Source of the DNA: Dipteris shenzhenensis
Taxonomy: Eukaryota; Polypodiophyta; Polypodiopsida; Gleicheniales
Direction: 5' to 3' (one strand)
Length of the DNA stretch: 64,000 nt
NCBI GenBank assembly: GCA_047967505.1
Contig: CM106538.1
The translations under genes were made by a program, and so were the position numbers. The number at the start of each line of letters is the position of its first letter. Position 1 is the stretch's first letter. This document shows, piece after piece, positions 19,746-33,800 of this stretch. The notes beneath the pieces are model-generated. The model did not search any database and was not told the origin of the DNA. It saw only the letters and a list, made by a program, of their open reading frames with translations.

Positions 19746-19829
19746 AAACAATGTTTTACAAATAATGTGTCATGCTGCTTATCATCTGAAATGAAGAAGT
19801 GAACTGTTTTAATAAATTTTCATGCCTCC

Positions 19830-22800
19830 AAGTGACTGCAGCACTCCCAAAAGTCCACTGGTAGATCCGTCCCCTATCCAGAAATACTACCAGCCCAATC
19901 AGCATCAGTGTATCCATGCAACTGTATCTGGACCCCAGCCTCATAAAAATAGTCCAATACTTGCAATGTGGACTTCACATACCTGAGTATGCGTCTAGCC
20001 GCATCTCAAAATGCGGTTTCCTTGGAGCCTGCATAAACTGACTTACCAACCCAACAGCATAGCTCAAATTTAGCCTGGTAATAGTCATGTAAATCAAGCT
20101 TCCTACTATGCGTCTGTACATAGTAGGGTCCTCTAGAAGCTCACCTGCATCTGCGCTCAGCTTCACATTCTGCTCCAAAGGAACTGAAATATGCTTACAG
20201 CCTGTCATCCCATATTTGGATAGCATGTCCAGTCCATACTGCCTCTGCAAGTGCTGTATCCCACTTGGTGATCTAATCACCTCAATGCCCAAGAAATAAC
20301 GCAGCTCTCCCAAATCCTTCATCTCAAACTTATGCCTCAATAGCATTTTCACATGAAGGATATCTTCATCACTATCACCTGTGATGATCAAATCATCAAC
20401 ATAAATGACCAGCAGCATAATCCCTTTCTCTGTTTTTCTCACATAGAGTGAGAAATCTGCCTTGGAAATCTGAAAGCCAATAGTGACAAGATATTGTCCT
20501 ATCTTGTCAGACCATGCTCTAGGTGCTTGCTTCAAGCCATACAAGGCTTTCTTCAACCTGCAAACGAACTCGGGATGAGTAGCATGAACATAACCTGCTG
20601 GCTGCTCCATAAAGACCTCTTCTTGCAAATCACCATGCAAGAAGGCATTCTTTACATCCATCTGATGTAAAGACCATCCCTTTGATGCAGCCATAGCAAT
20701 GGCTGCTCTTACGGTTGCCATCCTTGCAACCGGGCTGAAAGTTTCTTTATAATCAATGCCATATGTCTGTGCATACCGCTTGACAACTAATCTTGCCTTG
20801 TATCTATTCACAGAACCATCTGCATTGTGCTTGATCTTATAAACCCACTTACAACCAATTGCATTCTTGCCTTTAGGCAAAGGCACCAATTCCCATGTAG
20901 CATTAGCATCCAAGGCATCCATTTCTTCATCCATGGCTTTCTCCCATTTTTCGTTTCCCATGGCTTGCTCAAAAGAAGTGGGTTCTAGTTCCTGTATCAC
21001 TTTGACCATATAGGCATAGTGAATGGCTGTAAATCCATCATATTTCAGCCTATCCACAGGATACCTAACCCTGGTAGACCTGCGCAAAATAGGCTCACTT
21101 CCAGGTGCTCTCAAAACATCCCTGGTCTTCCTTACTCCAGGTGTAACAACAGAAGGAATACCCAACTCATCATCAATGCTCTGTTCTGAGCCACTGGATT
21201 CACCATCCACACAAGAGTGACCTGCATTCACATCATACATGGGCTGATCTACCTTCTCTTTTCCTTTTCATGATACCTGCGTACCACTCTCTGCATTGCT
21301 TTGAGGGGATTCTCCTGATCTCAATCTGCCTGTCCATGGCGAAGTATGTGAACCACTGGTAGAGGACACTCCAGGTCCACTGATATTTTGTGATTGCTGC
21401 TGTGCATTCTGTGCAGCATTACCATTTTGTGCATCTACATCAATCATCACATTTACTGGTTTATACCAGCTGCTTTATACCAGCTGCTCATCTCATCAAA
21501 AACAACATCTCTGCTCACTGTGAACTTACGTGTAGAAGGGTTATAGCATCTATACCATTTCTGCTGCAGAGAATAACCAATAAAGACGCACTTCTCAGCT
21601 TTTGGATCCAACTTGGACCTCAACTCATCTGGCACATGGACATAGGCAATGCAACCAAAAATCTTCAAATGAGAAATATCTGGTTTCCTACCAGTATACA
21701 TCTCCTCTGGCGTCATGCCATGTATTGCTGCAGTGGGAGTCCTGTTCATTATATAGACTGCTGTAGCAACTGCTTCAGCCCAATAATAATCTGGTAGATC
21801 TTTTCATTTAGCATAGCCCGAGATACCTCTCCAATATGCCTGTTTTTTCTTTCTGCAATTCCATTTTGCTGTGGGGTATGGCTGCATGAATATTGCTGCT
21901 TTATACCATGCTCCTGCAAGAACCTTGCAAACTCATTTGAGAGGTACTCTCCCCCTCCATCTGACCTTAGGCATTTTATTTGCAGGCCTGTTTCTTTTTC
22001 AACCATAGCTTTGAAAGCTTTGAAGTGCCCAAACACTTCACTTTTCTTTTTCATAAAATACACCCACAGTTTTCTGCTGAAGTCATCAATAAATGTGACA
22101 AAATAGTGACAGCCTCCAATAGATGCAGCTTTTGTAGTCCACACATCAGAGTAGATTAATTCCAATGGCTTTTTACTCTCTTGAACATGCCTAGGAAAAG
22201 GTTTCCTTACCTGTTTCCCAAATTGACAAGCTTCACAAACCTTGTGCATTTCTACAACCTTGAATTTAGGCAATCCTACAACAACATTTTGGGCTTGCAT
22301 TGATTTAAGTCACTGTATATTAACATGACCAATGTGTTTGTGCTAGATATCAATATCTGCAACTACACCGGTCCCATGTGCAAACATTGCTGCACTCAAT
22401 TCAAGCATGTCCGCATCCAACGTAAATATCCTGCTCTTCTTCTTTCCTTTTGCTATCAAGCGACCGTTATTTTTCATATCCTCAACAAAGCATCCATGAG
22501 GATTAAATCTAACCTGCAAGCCCTGCTCAACCATCTGACCAATAGAAACCAGGTTCTTGGTGATGTTCGGGACATGAAATACATCAGACAAGTATTTCTT
22601 TTTCCCATCCTGCATAGACAAAGGAATTTTGCCAATCTGCATAATAGGATGTGCAGTATCATCACCAGTCTCCACAAATCCTGGCTTTTCCATCTTCCTT
22701 ACATCTTGCATCCATTCTGCATGACCTGTCATGTGGTTTGACGCACCTGAGTCAACATACCACACATAATTTTGTTCTTCTGCACTTGTCACAGAATTGA

Positions 22801-23779
22801 TCATATGCTGCACCATAAAAAGATGCTCATTTCTGTCATTACCTTGCCTGCTAGAAGATGCATAATTGCCTTGCTGCAATTTTCCATTCATAATGTCATT
22901 CTGCTTTTTGTAGCAGTCCTTAGCCATATGACCCATTTTGCCACAATAGTAGCATTCAACATTGCTGTTTGCATTTTGGCTTCTCTGCCATCCACCACGG
23001 CCTCTTTGGCTCCCCCTGCCTCTAGAGTTACCACGTCCTCTTGCATAGGACTGGTTTTCTTGCGTTTGCTGCATATTCTGATTTCTACCACGACCTGCAG
23101 ATCGGCCTCCTCTACCTCTGCCTCTACCTCTGCCAGCATTTGAGTAGAAGACAGCTTCTTTTGAAGTTCCTGCTGAAGAAGATGCACCACCATTTCTCTG
23201 CTCTTCAGAAATTAGAAGAGCAATCAGCTCCTCAAAATCAGGAAATTTTTCACGGACGGCAATGGATGTCTGGAACTGTGCATAATCCTTTCCTAGACCA
23301 TTCAAGGTCACAGAGAACAAATCGTCATCATCCACTGGCGACCCAATGGAAGCAAGTGCATCTGCAATTTTCTTCACTTTCATGTGGTAGTCATTTATGC
23401 TCAAATTTTCTCTTTGCACATTGTGCAACTCCTGTTTGAGTTGCATTTTCCTGGCTTGCGTATTTGTGCTATACATTTTTGCCAAAGTATCCCATGCCTC
23501 CTTTGCCGTATTTGCATCCTGAATATGCACAATCATGGAGTCTGAAATACTGATAGACAGCCAGTACATAACTTTCCTGGCTCTCTCATGCCATCCTTTG
23601 AATGCCTGCATTTCCTGTTGACTGGGAACATTAGGAAGAACAGGTTCTTCTTCATTTCTTATAATGAATTCCCAATAGCCTTTTCCCATTAAGAAATTCG
23701 TCATTCTAAACTTCCATGCCTGGAAGTTGTTCTTGTCAAGCTTTTCAGTGACAATCTGTGAAAGAGAATCAGATGCCAT
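19830..23779 (-). pseudogene. Copia-1a gag-pol, broken
   Basis: Starts at ATG 23779 (MASDSLSQIVTEKL). In order it has a UBN2-type gag, a CCHC zinc knuckle (CYYCGKMGHMAKDC), an aspartic protease (WYVDSGASNHMTG), pre-integrase and integrase (SDVWTTKAASIGG, CLRSDGGGEYLSNE), an RT with YVDD, and part of RNase H. Lesions seen: W-to-stop near 22343, a TGA near 22313, a 1-base deletion near 21803, a 16-bp duplication near 21468, a TGA near 21268 and the 3' truncation. It cannot encode a full polyprotein. Confidence 0.9.
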
Positions 23780-24294
23780 TACAGAACACTGCAAAATATT
23801 CTGTCACTGCAAAGAACACAGCTTTTGCCTCACACAGGCAGATCTGCAAAACTGATAAAAGTGGTATTTCACCACACAGTCACTTCCTAGTGACGATTTT
23901 GCATCAGAAGGCAACAGGCATGAATCTGCAACCCCCAATATCTCTGCACACAGGCATACGATGCAATTTCTGTGGCACCTTTCCACCGACTAGCCGCGCA
24001 GTGGTCGCACAACAAAAAACTGGGCCTTTTTCTGAGTGCCTGCGAAGAGCTTCCGCCTTCAAAACGGGTCCCGAAACGGCCTCAAATCAGAAAAATAAAG
24101 TCACACCGCGCTCTCGCCACACCGCGAAGGGCGTCTCAATCTGAAACAGTGCACTCCTGCACTTCTGGCTGTGCTACCTGCAGAGATTTGCTCCCAAACT
24201 CGAAATAGGAAAGCAACACTGGTCCTCTTACCAGGACACCACGAACTTGGCTTGCTTTCTTGAGCTCCTTACCATGAACAAGTCTCTGATACCA

Positions 24295-24646
24295 TGTGAA
24301 GATTGTGGGAGAGAGGGAAGGAGTCTCACTTGCGGCTTTCTCGCATGCACAATGGGGGAATACACACAAAGGTGGAGGCTGAAAATAGTTTTCTTCTTCT
24401 TAGTTGTGAAAGCCAAAAGAACTCTAGTACAAAGAAATAGAAGAACCCTATATGTGGGTCTCAAACCAAACTCAACTAACTAAGGTGGCATACTAACTGA
24501 GCCACGAACTAGTGTAGATAAGGATAGCTGTCATCCAGCTATTATTCGTGGGCGGTGTACCAACCGCATCTCCAGCTAACAAGTCGGTGACATAAATGCA
24601 CAACAGTCACCCTGGCATATCGCGAGTGGAGCTCGATATCTCAACA
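24295..24646 (-). repeat. Copia-1a 5' LTR
   Basis: 352 bp, beginning TGTTGAGATATCGAG and ending CTTCACA on the minus strand. Same family as 35164-35521, 41071-41422, 54573-54937 and 59809-60185. The outer flank is a C-run, so a target duplication cannot be judged and the other LTR is missing. Confidence 0.93.
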
Positions 24647-25449
24647 CCCCCCCCTCGAAAATTTTAATTTAAATAAAGTAAAAAATCCCTAACCTAACCT
24701 AACCATCAAACTAACTATAGTTAGGTTAGTATTAACCTAGGTTAGTTTTAACTTAGGCTAGGTTAGATTTAACCTAGGTTAGTTAGTCTAACTCTAGCTT
24801 AGTTACTTGTAGTTTGGTTAGTTTAACTGTTAGTTAGTTAGGCTAACTGAATAGTTAGGTTAGTTTGATTGTACTAGGTTAGCTCAACTAGCTATTGTTA
24901 GTATAGTTAGTTGTAGTTAGTTTAAACCATAAGATAGGTTAGGTTAGATTAACTGTTAGGCATCTAATTGGACAGTTAGGTTAGTTAGACTAACTGGGCC
25001 AATTAGGTCAACTGAGTTGGGTCGATTACTACCCCTCAATTAGACTTAAATCCCATTCACACCAGACCTTAAGACCAAGGCCACCCCCCCCACACACACA
25101 CAAAAAAAAAAGGCCAATTTTACCCCTACTTCAACACTTCATATCGTGCCTGTTTGGAACCCAAACTGGACCCTGTTTGAACCAAAATTTCACACACAAA
25201 AACACCATGGTACGGGGTATTTTTCCAGCCCATTCCACACCATTTAGGCATCTCTAGCACTTGCTCGTTCATTTGCGCCCCCGTGTGGGCCTGCACTGGC
25301 ACATTTTCCTACACACGTGGGACAATCTTAGGCACATTATTAACATGATGGTACCTACAACACTAACACCACTCTAGCCCTCCAAACAAAACTACATCAA
25401 CACCCGCACTTGCGACAGAGACACCCTTTGCAACTCTCACCCAATCTAC
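24647..25449. other. Non-coding region with degenerate GTTAG low-complexity tract
   Basis: 24690-25020 is filled with GGTTAG, TTAGGTTAG and TAACCTA variants without a strict period. 25085-25115 has a CCCCACACACA-A-run. The rest is unremarkable and may be leader or LTR of the gypsy remnant that follows. No gene is supported. Confidence 0.6.
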
Positions 25450-26737
25450 ATGCAACTACGCTCCGGCCAATGCCTCCAACTCCAACGCTCACCAAATCAA
25501 CATACAACTCTGCTGCAAACACCACCTCCAACAATCCTCTACCCCAATTCCCCCCTTGAAATTCAAGAAATCCCTTTAACTCCTCCATGCCACAACATGG
25601 CTGGACGTTGTCGTGACAATGATCAACCTCGATGCAGAGGTTGACAATTTCTTTAATTGCAAAAATAATCACAGTCAAGGCAGGTGCCCCTTGGGAAAAT
25701 TGGAACTTCCCGAATATAATGGTAGGGGAGATCTAGCCCGATTCCTCCGGCATTTTGATGCCACATGCCGAGCAAGTGGAGATCAATCCCATGAAACCAA
25801 GGTGGCCTGGTTTCCATGGCCTTAGTTGATGAAGCGTTTGAATGGTACCTAGACCTTCTAGTGGAAGAGCGAGCAACATGGGACCTGCTTCAAACAGAAC
25901 TCAAAAGGTGCTTTCAAATGGAGAGGCTACAAGATGATTATGCTCTCCAACTAAGCAAGGCAAGATGAAAAGATTAATCACCAAATGTTAACCATGCCCT
26001 GATGCAAAGTACATCACAGCTTGGTTCATTGCAGGACTAAGGAAAAAAATCCAAAAGGATATGAAAAAGATTAGTAGTAGTTATGAAACATTTAGTGCTG
26101 CTCATGCGGCAGCCATTGACATCGAAAATGGCATGACTGACTCTGATACTAGCATTGATGATGGCAGATCTAGTGCACGAGATAAGCACTCTAAAAAGGG
26201 CAAATCCAAGTCCATTGCTGAAACATCAACTGAAGATTGCCTAGAGGCCATGACCATAAAGCTGAAAGAAGACATGATGCAGGCCATGGAACAAAATCTT
26301 CACTTGTCTCAGCCACCACCTCAGACTTATCCACGGTGAGAAAATATCTGGTGTCCACATTGCATGGCCAATCATACAACAAATGAGTGCTCAATCCTAA
26401 GAGTCAGGATCATTGCACAAGCAAATCCACCACCAAGGTTGTGGTGCCATATCTACATCATTGATGGCCATGATGAAAACAGTTGCATTTTCAACATGTG
26501 CAACAACCTGCCTTGACCTCAACAATACCAAGTGGCACCCATGCTAGTGTACAGGCAACCAGCACTTGCACAAGTGCCCCCAGCTCGGAGGCTAAATCAT
26601 GTTCCCGTTTAGACACAAGTCCCACAACTACTCAGGAATCCGTAAGTGGGTTGCATATCTTTTTTGCAGATAATCACTTTGGCAGTGGCAGTGACACATG
26701 CTTTGACAGTGGTACATGCCTGGTTGAGATGCATTGA
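25450..26737 (+). pseudogene. Ty3/gypsy gag remnant
   Basis: In consecutive, frameshifted plus-strand segments: an N-terminal stretch (MQLRSGQCLQLQ), a retrotransposon-gag-like block (LELPEYNGRGDLARFLRHF, then FEWYLDLLVEERATW), a Ser/Asp-rich linker (26061-26337) and a Cys/His cluster (WCPHCMANHTTNEC) after a stop at 26337-26339. The P-x-Y-x-G..FL..F pattern is typical of Ty3/gypsy gag. Frameshifts near 25620 and 25825 and the stop show it is dead. It could be the 5' part of the gypsy element whose pol lies inverted at 35522-39180. Confidence 0.7.
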
Positions 26738-27857
26738 CAGTTTGTTGGATGCATGGTTATTTGCCTATGTTGGATACATACGGTGGTACGGTGATGTATA
26801 GAGATCCTGTCAAATGAGCATTGTTTGTAGCTATTTTCAGGGCTGATTTGTTACCGTATTCGGGGCTGATTTCATGGCATTGTGTTTGCCATTGGTCAGG
26901 ACATTACAATTGCTGCTGTTGCTATTTTTTATGACAAAACAATTATTTTTAGGACTGAATATCTCTTTCCTGGTGTGGAATTGCACTTTGTGCCGAACTG
27001 GAAAGTTGTATCTCACAGAACATACTACAACTTTTCTTTTGGGAGCAAGTTGATCCGGTATAAGCTGCAGGAGTTACAGCCTCTGCAAGACCACAAAAAG
27101 TTGCAGTCTACTGTCTATTTGTGACCAATGTGCAGGAAGCTGTTTTTCAGGTGAGAATATCTGAGAATCCACAAGGATTTGGCTCTTGAGGTCAACTGAT
27201 AAGTTGTAGATCTTTCTACCAACTATAACTTTGCTGTTTACAGCTTTGGCATCCGGTCTTTCAGTGAAAAGATATCGCTGTTCAAAAATAGGGACAGCGT
27301 GTTATTTTGCCCAAAGTGGCTGTGAGGTATTGTTGTAGGAATTTCTCTTGCACAACAGTGAATTGGGAACTCACAGTAAATTACAGAAAGTGATTGGAAT
27401 CTCACTTCAGTCCAAGGGCATTATTGGCATTTTGGCAAGTCACTTTGGCACATTTGGCAAGTGGTGAATGCTTGATTTTGTTGCCAAACAATTGCGCGCT
27501 TGAGGTGATGCATTGGTGATGCAGTAAATGCCATTTCGATCCATTATGGATTTGCATTGGTGGATGCTGCACTGATGTTTATGGATAGTTGAGCTGGGCT
27601 CCTATTGCCATTGGTTGAGCAAGCATTGCTCATTTGGTTCAGTGCATTTCTTACTTGGATTGCCAGGCATTGGCAGGTTACTGGGCTGCATATATTCTTG
27701 TTTATGCCTCTTTATGGCTGAGTGCTTTTGAGCATTGGATCAGCCAATTTATTTGAAGACCTGATTTTGGTCTGGACAACACTATATTTTTTGGTCATTT
27801 GGGTTGCCTATTGCACTATACTGCTCTTTTTTGGTTGTGACCTATTGTGCCACAGAT

Positions 27858-30420
27858 ATGGCATCTACAGCTGGTAGTGCCCTCTTTGATATTGAGAGGT
27901 TGGATGGATCAAACTTTCAGTATTGGAAAGAGCAGATTTATGATGTGTTAGTGCAGAAGAGGCAGCATAAGCCCATTCAATGCAAAGGTGTCAAGCCTAA
28001 TAGCATTAAACAGAGTGATTGGGATGACATGGATGAGCAAGCATGCTCTATCATTCAGTCATCACTCTCGAAGTCAGTCTACTTGTAGGTACAGGATGGT
28101 GTACAGGGGTGTAGACTACCATGCATATGAATTTTATACTCGTATATGGCGGATGTATGACCATGATAGTGTTATGTTACAGCATGATGGGCTGAAATGT
28201 CCTGATGGGCTGAAATACAGCCTTGATATGCACTCCAAAGGTCGATCAATTGGTAGAAATAGGTCATGTTCAAGGGGGAATTCTAGGAGCAAGTCTAGCT
28301 CTCGGACCTGTGTTAGATGTTTCTATTGTTGAAAAAGTATTGCTGGAAATGGCTGAGAAAATACAAGAAGAAGAGCAAGGTTAAGAATGACAGGAAGAAG
28401 GAGAAGAAGCATGTTGAGCTTCAAGGCATGGATGCTAGGGTTTCCACTGACAGTAGCAGTGATGAAGACATTCTTTTGTCTATTTTTGACACCTCCTTCT
28501 TGGCCACTGATGTACCCATTCTTGGTGATTGGATGTTAGATCCATGTGCTTCATGTCATATGACCCCTCATAGGTCATGGTTCAGTGCATATCAGGAATG
28601 CATTGTGGAGAGTGGTTTGATGGGCATTGATCATTCTATGGATGTCTATGGTTATGGGGATATCCACCTTGTTATGCCTAGATCTTGAGCCATTGCAGTT
28701 GGTTCATAGTGCAGTTTGTGGGCCTATGCCTACTGTTTCACTGGGTGGCGCCTCTTACTTTGTGACATTTATTGATGTTGCTACAAAGTACATATGGGTA
28801 TATCCGATTTGGCAGAAGCATGATGTATATGATACATTTCAGCGCTTCTTGGGTAATGCTGAAAATCAGTCAGGAAAGAAGCTATTGAGCTTGATGGCTG
28901 ATGGTGATGCAGAGTTTACCTCTTCTAGATTTCAGCATCTATGTGATACACTTGGTATCAGGAGGGTGTTGACCACTCCTCCTCTTTCTGCTCATGATGC
29001 CTTGGTAGGAGGCATAAATTGGATTCTATTGGACAGGATTGGTAGCATGCTACGATATGCAGGTCTTATCGAATGCTATTGGGCTGAGGCATGTAAGACA
29101 GCTGCATACTTGCTTAACAGGTCACCCAGGAGATCTCTGAATGGTAGAGTGCCATTTGACTTCTTGACAGGCAGGGCACCATGTTATGAGCATTTACGTG
29201 TGTTTGGTTGCGAGGCTTATGCTCATGGTTCCCGATCGAGGAGGTGTATCTTCCTTGGATACAGTGAGTCTAGTAGGGACTACAGGTTATGGGATTCTTC
29301 AACTAGAGAGTTGATACGCAGCCATAATGTCTATTTTAGAGAAGATGCTATGTTTAGACAGCCCAGGACTGTGGATAGCAGGAGAGTGGTGTTCCAAGAG
29401 GGTGTAAGTGCACTGATATCTCCAAATTCTATGCAGGGACAGCCCATATCCCTTGGAGTGGGAGGTTTTTCCCATGGTGAGCAGGTTATAAAGTTGGGAC
29501 AGCCACGATTACTTCCTGATTTTGGTCAGAGACGGTCATATGTCTCTAGTATTCCACAGGTTTATACTCCTATGGAGATTGTTGATGCATCTTCTATGGA
29601 CAGTTACAGTTTACTCCCAGGATGCAGAGTGCCTCTTGCAGATGAGGATGAGGCTATGCATGGTGAGGAGGATACCTTGGCTAATGATGCCCGGTATGAT
29701 CCATTGGCTGGTTATGCCAGGACAGATGTGGTTTCTGCAGTTATTGACTCGGGTCATATTGCGCATGGGTAGGAATCATTGATATGTTTGCTTCGTAAGT
29801 GCCTTCATGGCCAAAAGCAATCCCCTTGAGCTTGGCTTCATAGGTTTGATACCGTTATGAGAGCTCAGGATGTGATGCACAGTGAGACAGGTTATGGTCT
29901 TAGTATTCAGGAGGTTGCTATCCTTCTGAGGTTACTTGCCATATGGTTCCTTATGGACAGGGATGCTTTGAAGTGGGAGCTGCATGGTCTTGATGATGTT
30001 TGTCAGATACTTGGTTGTTTCAGTATGGAGAGGGGGAAGTTATTGAGTACTCCATTGCCTGTATTGGCTCCATACTTGAAACACTGCAGGTTTGACGATC
30101 ACAGATCAGTTGAGCAGCAAGTTATGGTTGATATGGCAGCCATAGTACTCCATGCATCCATGACTGTGTTGAGACTTGGTTCTCACATGTTTGCCATTGG
30201 GGCTACACTTCCGGTTCTTGCTTCTGTTGCAGTGGGAGTTGGTAGCATGATTATGGCAGATTTTGGCAGTAGGGAAGCGGTTGTGGACATCAAGTCCTTA
30301 TGCTTCCAGGAGCAGCATGCAGGTGATGTATGCAGGTGATGTAGGTTGGGTAGACTAGCAGAGGTCTATTGTAGGGCATGTGCTTATGGTCACAAGTGGT
30401 ACAGAGACATTTTCTTTACA
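27858..30420 (+). pseudogene. Copia-3 gag-pol, heavily deleted
   Basis: gag starts at ATG 27858 (MASTAGSALFDIERLDG..NFQYWKEQI). A protease-like relic near 28530 has WMLDPCASCHMT. The longest open piece, 28680-29772, is integrase (FVTFIDVATKYIWVYPIWQ, MADGDAEFTSSRFQ). RT survives only as fragments such as KCLHGQKQSP near 29793 and STPLPVLAP near 30048; no YVDD was found. Multiple stops and frameshifts occur. The copy cannot be autonomous; if it moved recently it needed proteins in trans. Confidence 0.8.
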
Positions 30421-30710
30421 CAGTGATAGTTCAGGTGCTATGGACTTAGCACAGGAGCACGTGGTGGTGAGAGTTCACTCTCCCAGTGAGATCTAGCATG
30501 AGATCTTGGTTGACAGGCATCTACAGCTTGTCATTTTCTATCCTGCAAACCTGATATCTGCTAGCAGCTTATCCTCTATGCACTTTGCACATTGTAAAGT
30601 GCCGATGGGCATAGGATGACGGTGTGGTCATCTTGTTTTTCAGCCTATGGCTGATTGTATTATATGTGTACCTTACTCCCTTAAAGGCACACTGCCTTTA
30701 AGTGGGAGGT

Positions 30711-30858
30711 TGTTGGGGTAAAGGGCAGTGTGCCCACCCACTTGTACAGTGCCCATGTATACTCATATATATATATGATAGAGGAATAAGCTGGAGTAGC
30801 TTTTGCTCCACCACTTTTGGTGTCTCCTATCCCTTTGTGTGTGCTCTCCTCTCTCACA
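30711..30858 (+). repeat. Copia-3 LTR (3' copy)
   Basis: 148 bp, TGTTGGGGTAAAGGG..CTCTCTCACA. Identical to the inverted copy at 40425-40571 except for one missing T near the first end. It contains a TATATATATATG box-like run. It is followed without spacer by the gag ATG (30859) of Copia-1b. Confidence 0.92.
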
Positions 30859-33800
30859 ATGGCATCTGATTCTCTTTCACAGATTGTCACTGAAAAGCTT
30901 GACAAGAACAACTTCCAAGCATGGAAGTTTAGAATGACGAATTTCTTGATGGGAAAAGGCTATTGGGAGTTCATTATAGGAAATGAAGAAGAACTTGTTC
31001 TTCCTAATGTTCCCAATCAACAGGAAATGTAGGCATTCAAAGGATGGCATGAGAGAGCCAGGAAAGTTATGTACTGGCTCTCTATCAGTATTTCGGACTC
31101 CATGATTGTGCATATTTAGGATGCAAGTACACCAAAGGAGGCATGGGATACTTTGGCAAAAATGTACAGCACAAATACGCAAGCCAGGAAAATGCAGCTC
31201 AAGTAGGAGCTTCACAATGTGCAGAGAGAAAATATGAGCATCAATGACTACCACATGAAGGTGAAGAAAATTGCGGATGCACTTGCTTCCATTGGGTCGC
31301 CAGTGGATGATGACGATTTAGTTTCTGTGACCTTGAATGGTCTAGGAAAGGATTATGCACAGTTCCAGACATCCATTGCCGTCCGTGAAAAATTTCCTGA
31401 TTTTGAGGAGTTGATTGCTCTTCTAATTTCTGAAGAGCCGAGAAATGGTGGTGCATCTTCTTCAGGAGGAACCTCAAAAGAAACTGTCTTCTACTCAAAT
31501 GCTGGAAGGGGTAGAGGTAGAGGTAGAGGAGGCCGATCTGGAGGCCATGGTAGAAATCAGAATATGCAGCAAACTCAAGAAAACCAGTCCTATGTAGGAG
31601 GACGTGGTAACTCTAGAGGCAGGGGGAGCCAAAGAGGTCGTGGTGGATGGCAGAGAGGCCAAAATGCAAACAGTAATGTTGAATGCTACTACTGTGGTAA
31701 AATGGGGCATATGGCTAAAGACTGCTACAAAAAGCAGAATGACATTATGAATGGAAAATTGCAGCAAGGCAATTATGCATCCTCTAGTAGACAGGGTGAT
31801 GATAGAAATGAGCATTTGTTTATGGTACAGCATATGACAAATTCTGTGACAAGTACAGAAGAAAGCAATGATGTGTGGTATGTTGACTCAGGTGCGTCAA
31901 ACCACATGACAGGTCATGCTGAATGGATGCAGGATGCAAGGAAAATGGAAAAACCAGGATTTGTGTAGACTGGTCATGATACTGCACATCCTATTGTGCA
32001 GATTGGCAAAATTCCTTTGTCTATGCAGGATGGGAAAAAGAAATACTTGTCTGATGTATTTCATGTCCTGAACATCACCAAGAACCTGGTTTCTATTGGT
32101 CAAATGGTTGAGCAGGGCTTGCAGGTCAGATTCAATCCTCATGGATGCTTTGTTGAGGATATGAAAAATAATGGTCGCTTGATAGCAAAAGGAAAGAAGA
32201 AGGGCAGGATGTTTACGCTGGATGCAGACATGCCTGAATTGACTGCAGCAATGTTTGCACATGGGTGTAGTTGCAGATATTGATATTTGGCATAAACGCA
32301 TTGGTCATGTTAATGTACAGCGACTTAAATCAATGCAAGCCCAAAATATTGTTGCAGGATTGCCTAAATTCAAGGTTGCAGAAATGCATAAGGTGTGTGA
32401 AGCCTATCAATTTGGAAAACAGGCAAGGAAACCATTTCCTAAGCATGTTCAAGAGAGTAAAAAGCCATTGGAATTAATCCACTCTGATGTGTGGACTACT
32501 AAAGCTACATCTATTGGAGGTTGTCACTATTTTGTCACATTTATTGATGACTTCAGCAAAAAACTTTGGGTGTATTTTATGAAAAAGAAAAGTGAAGTGT
32601 TTGGGCACTTCAAAGCTTTTAAAGCTATGGTTGAAAACGAAACAGGCCTGCAAATAAAATGCCTAAGGTCACATGGAGGGGGAGAGTACCTCTCAAATGA
32701 GTTTGCAAGGTTCTTGCAGGAGCGTGGCATAAAGCAGCAATATTCATGCAGTCATACCCCACAGCAAAATGGAATTGCAGAAAGAAAAAATAGGCATATT
32801 GGAGAGGTATCTCGGGCCATGCTAAATGAAAACGATCTACCAGATTATTATTGGGCTGAAGCAGTTGCTACAGCAGTTTATATAATGAACAGGACTCCCA
32901 CTGTAGCAATACATGGCATGATGCCAGAGGAGATGTATACTGGTAGGAAACCAGACATTTCTCATTTGAAAATTTTTGGTTGTATTGCCTATGTTCATGT
33001 GCCAGATGAGTTGAGGTCCAAGTTGGATCCAAAGGCTGAGAAGTGCATCTTTATTGGTTATTCTCTGCAACAGAAAGGGTATAGATGCTATAACCCTTCT
33101 ACACGTAAGTTCATAGTGAGCAGAGATGTTGTTTTTGATGAGATGAGCAGTTGGTATAAACCAGTAAATGTGATGATTGATGTAGATGCACAAAATTCAC
33201 AGCAGCAATCACAAAATATCAGTGGACCTGCAGTGTCCTCTAGCAGTGGTTCACATACTTTGCCATGGACAGGTAGATTGAGATCAGGAGAATCTCCTCA
33301 AAGTAATGTAGATAGTGGTACACAGGTATCATGAAAAGGAAAAGAGAAGGTAGATCAGCCCATGTTTGATGTGAATGCAGGTCACTCTTATGTGGATGGT
33401 GAATCCAGTAGCTCAGAGCAGAGCATTGATGATGAGTTGCGTATTCCTTCTATTGTTACACCTGGAGTAAGGAAGACCAGGGATGTCTTGAGAGCACCTA
33501 GAAGTGAGCCTATTTTGCGCAGGTCTACCGGGGTTAGGTATCCTGTGGATAGGCTGAAATATGATGGATTTACAGCCATTCACTATGCCTATATGGTCAA
33601 AGTGATACAGGAACCAAAACCCACTTCTTTTGAGCAAGCCATGGGAAATGAAAAATGGGAGAAAGCCATGGATGAAGAAATGGATGCCTTGGATTCAAAT
33701 GCTACATGGGAATTGGTGCCTTTGCCTAAAGACAAGAATGCAATTGGTTGTAAGTGGGTTTATAAGATCAAGCACAATGCAGATGGTTCTGTGAATAGAT

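Larger units (their letters stand above)
19830..24646 (-). mobile_element. Copia-1a: Ty1/copia element, 5' complete, 3' truncated
   Basis: Minus-strand element with a 5' LTR (24295-24646), a primer-binding site reading TGGTATCAGAGACTTG next to it, a leader and a gag-pol region down to the RNase H domain. There homology to copies 1b and 1c stops at about 19830, so the 3' end and 3' LTR are lost. The domain order GAG-PR-INT-RT-RH is that of Ty1/copia. Confidence 0.93.
26750..30858 (+). mobile_element. Copia-3, 3' part (leader end, gag-int remnants, 3' LTR)
   Basis: Plus-strand Ty1/copia element distinct from Copia-1. About 26750-27857 looks like leader, 27858 starts gag, integrase-like sequence follows, RT and RH are reduced to scraps, and a purine tract (AAGTGGGAGG) precedes the 3' LTR at 30711. 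Its 5' LTR, PBS and first part of the leader are not upstream. A matching LTR and PBS sit inverted at 40411-40571, indicating that this element was split by rearrangement. The left limit is approximate. Confidence 0.75.

Noticed and set aside
24690-25020. Arthropod-type TTAGG telomere repeat
   Set aside because: Period is irregular and units vary (GTTAG, TTAGT, TAACC); better described as degenerate low-complexity sequence.
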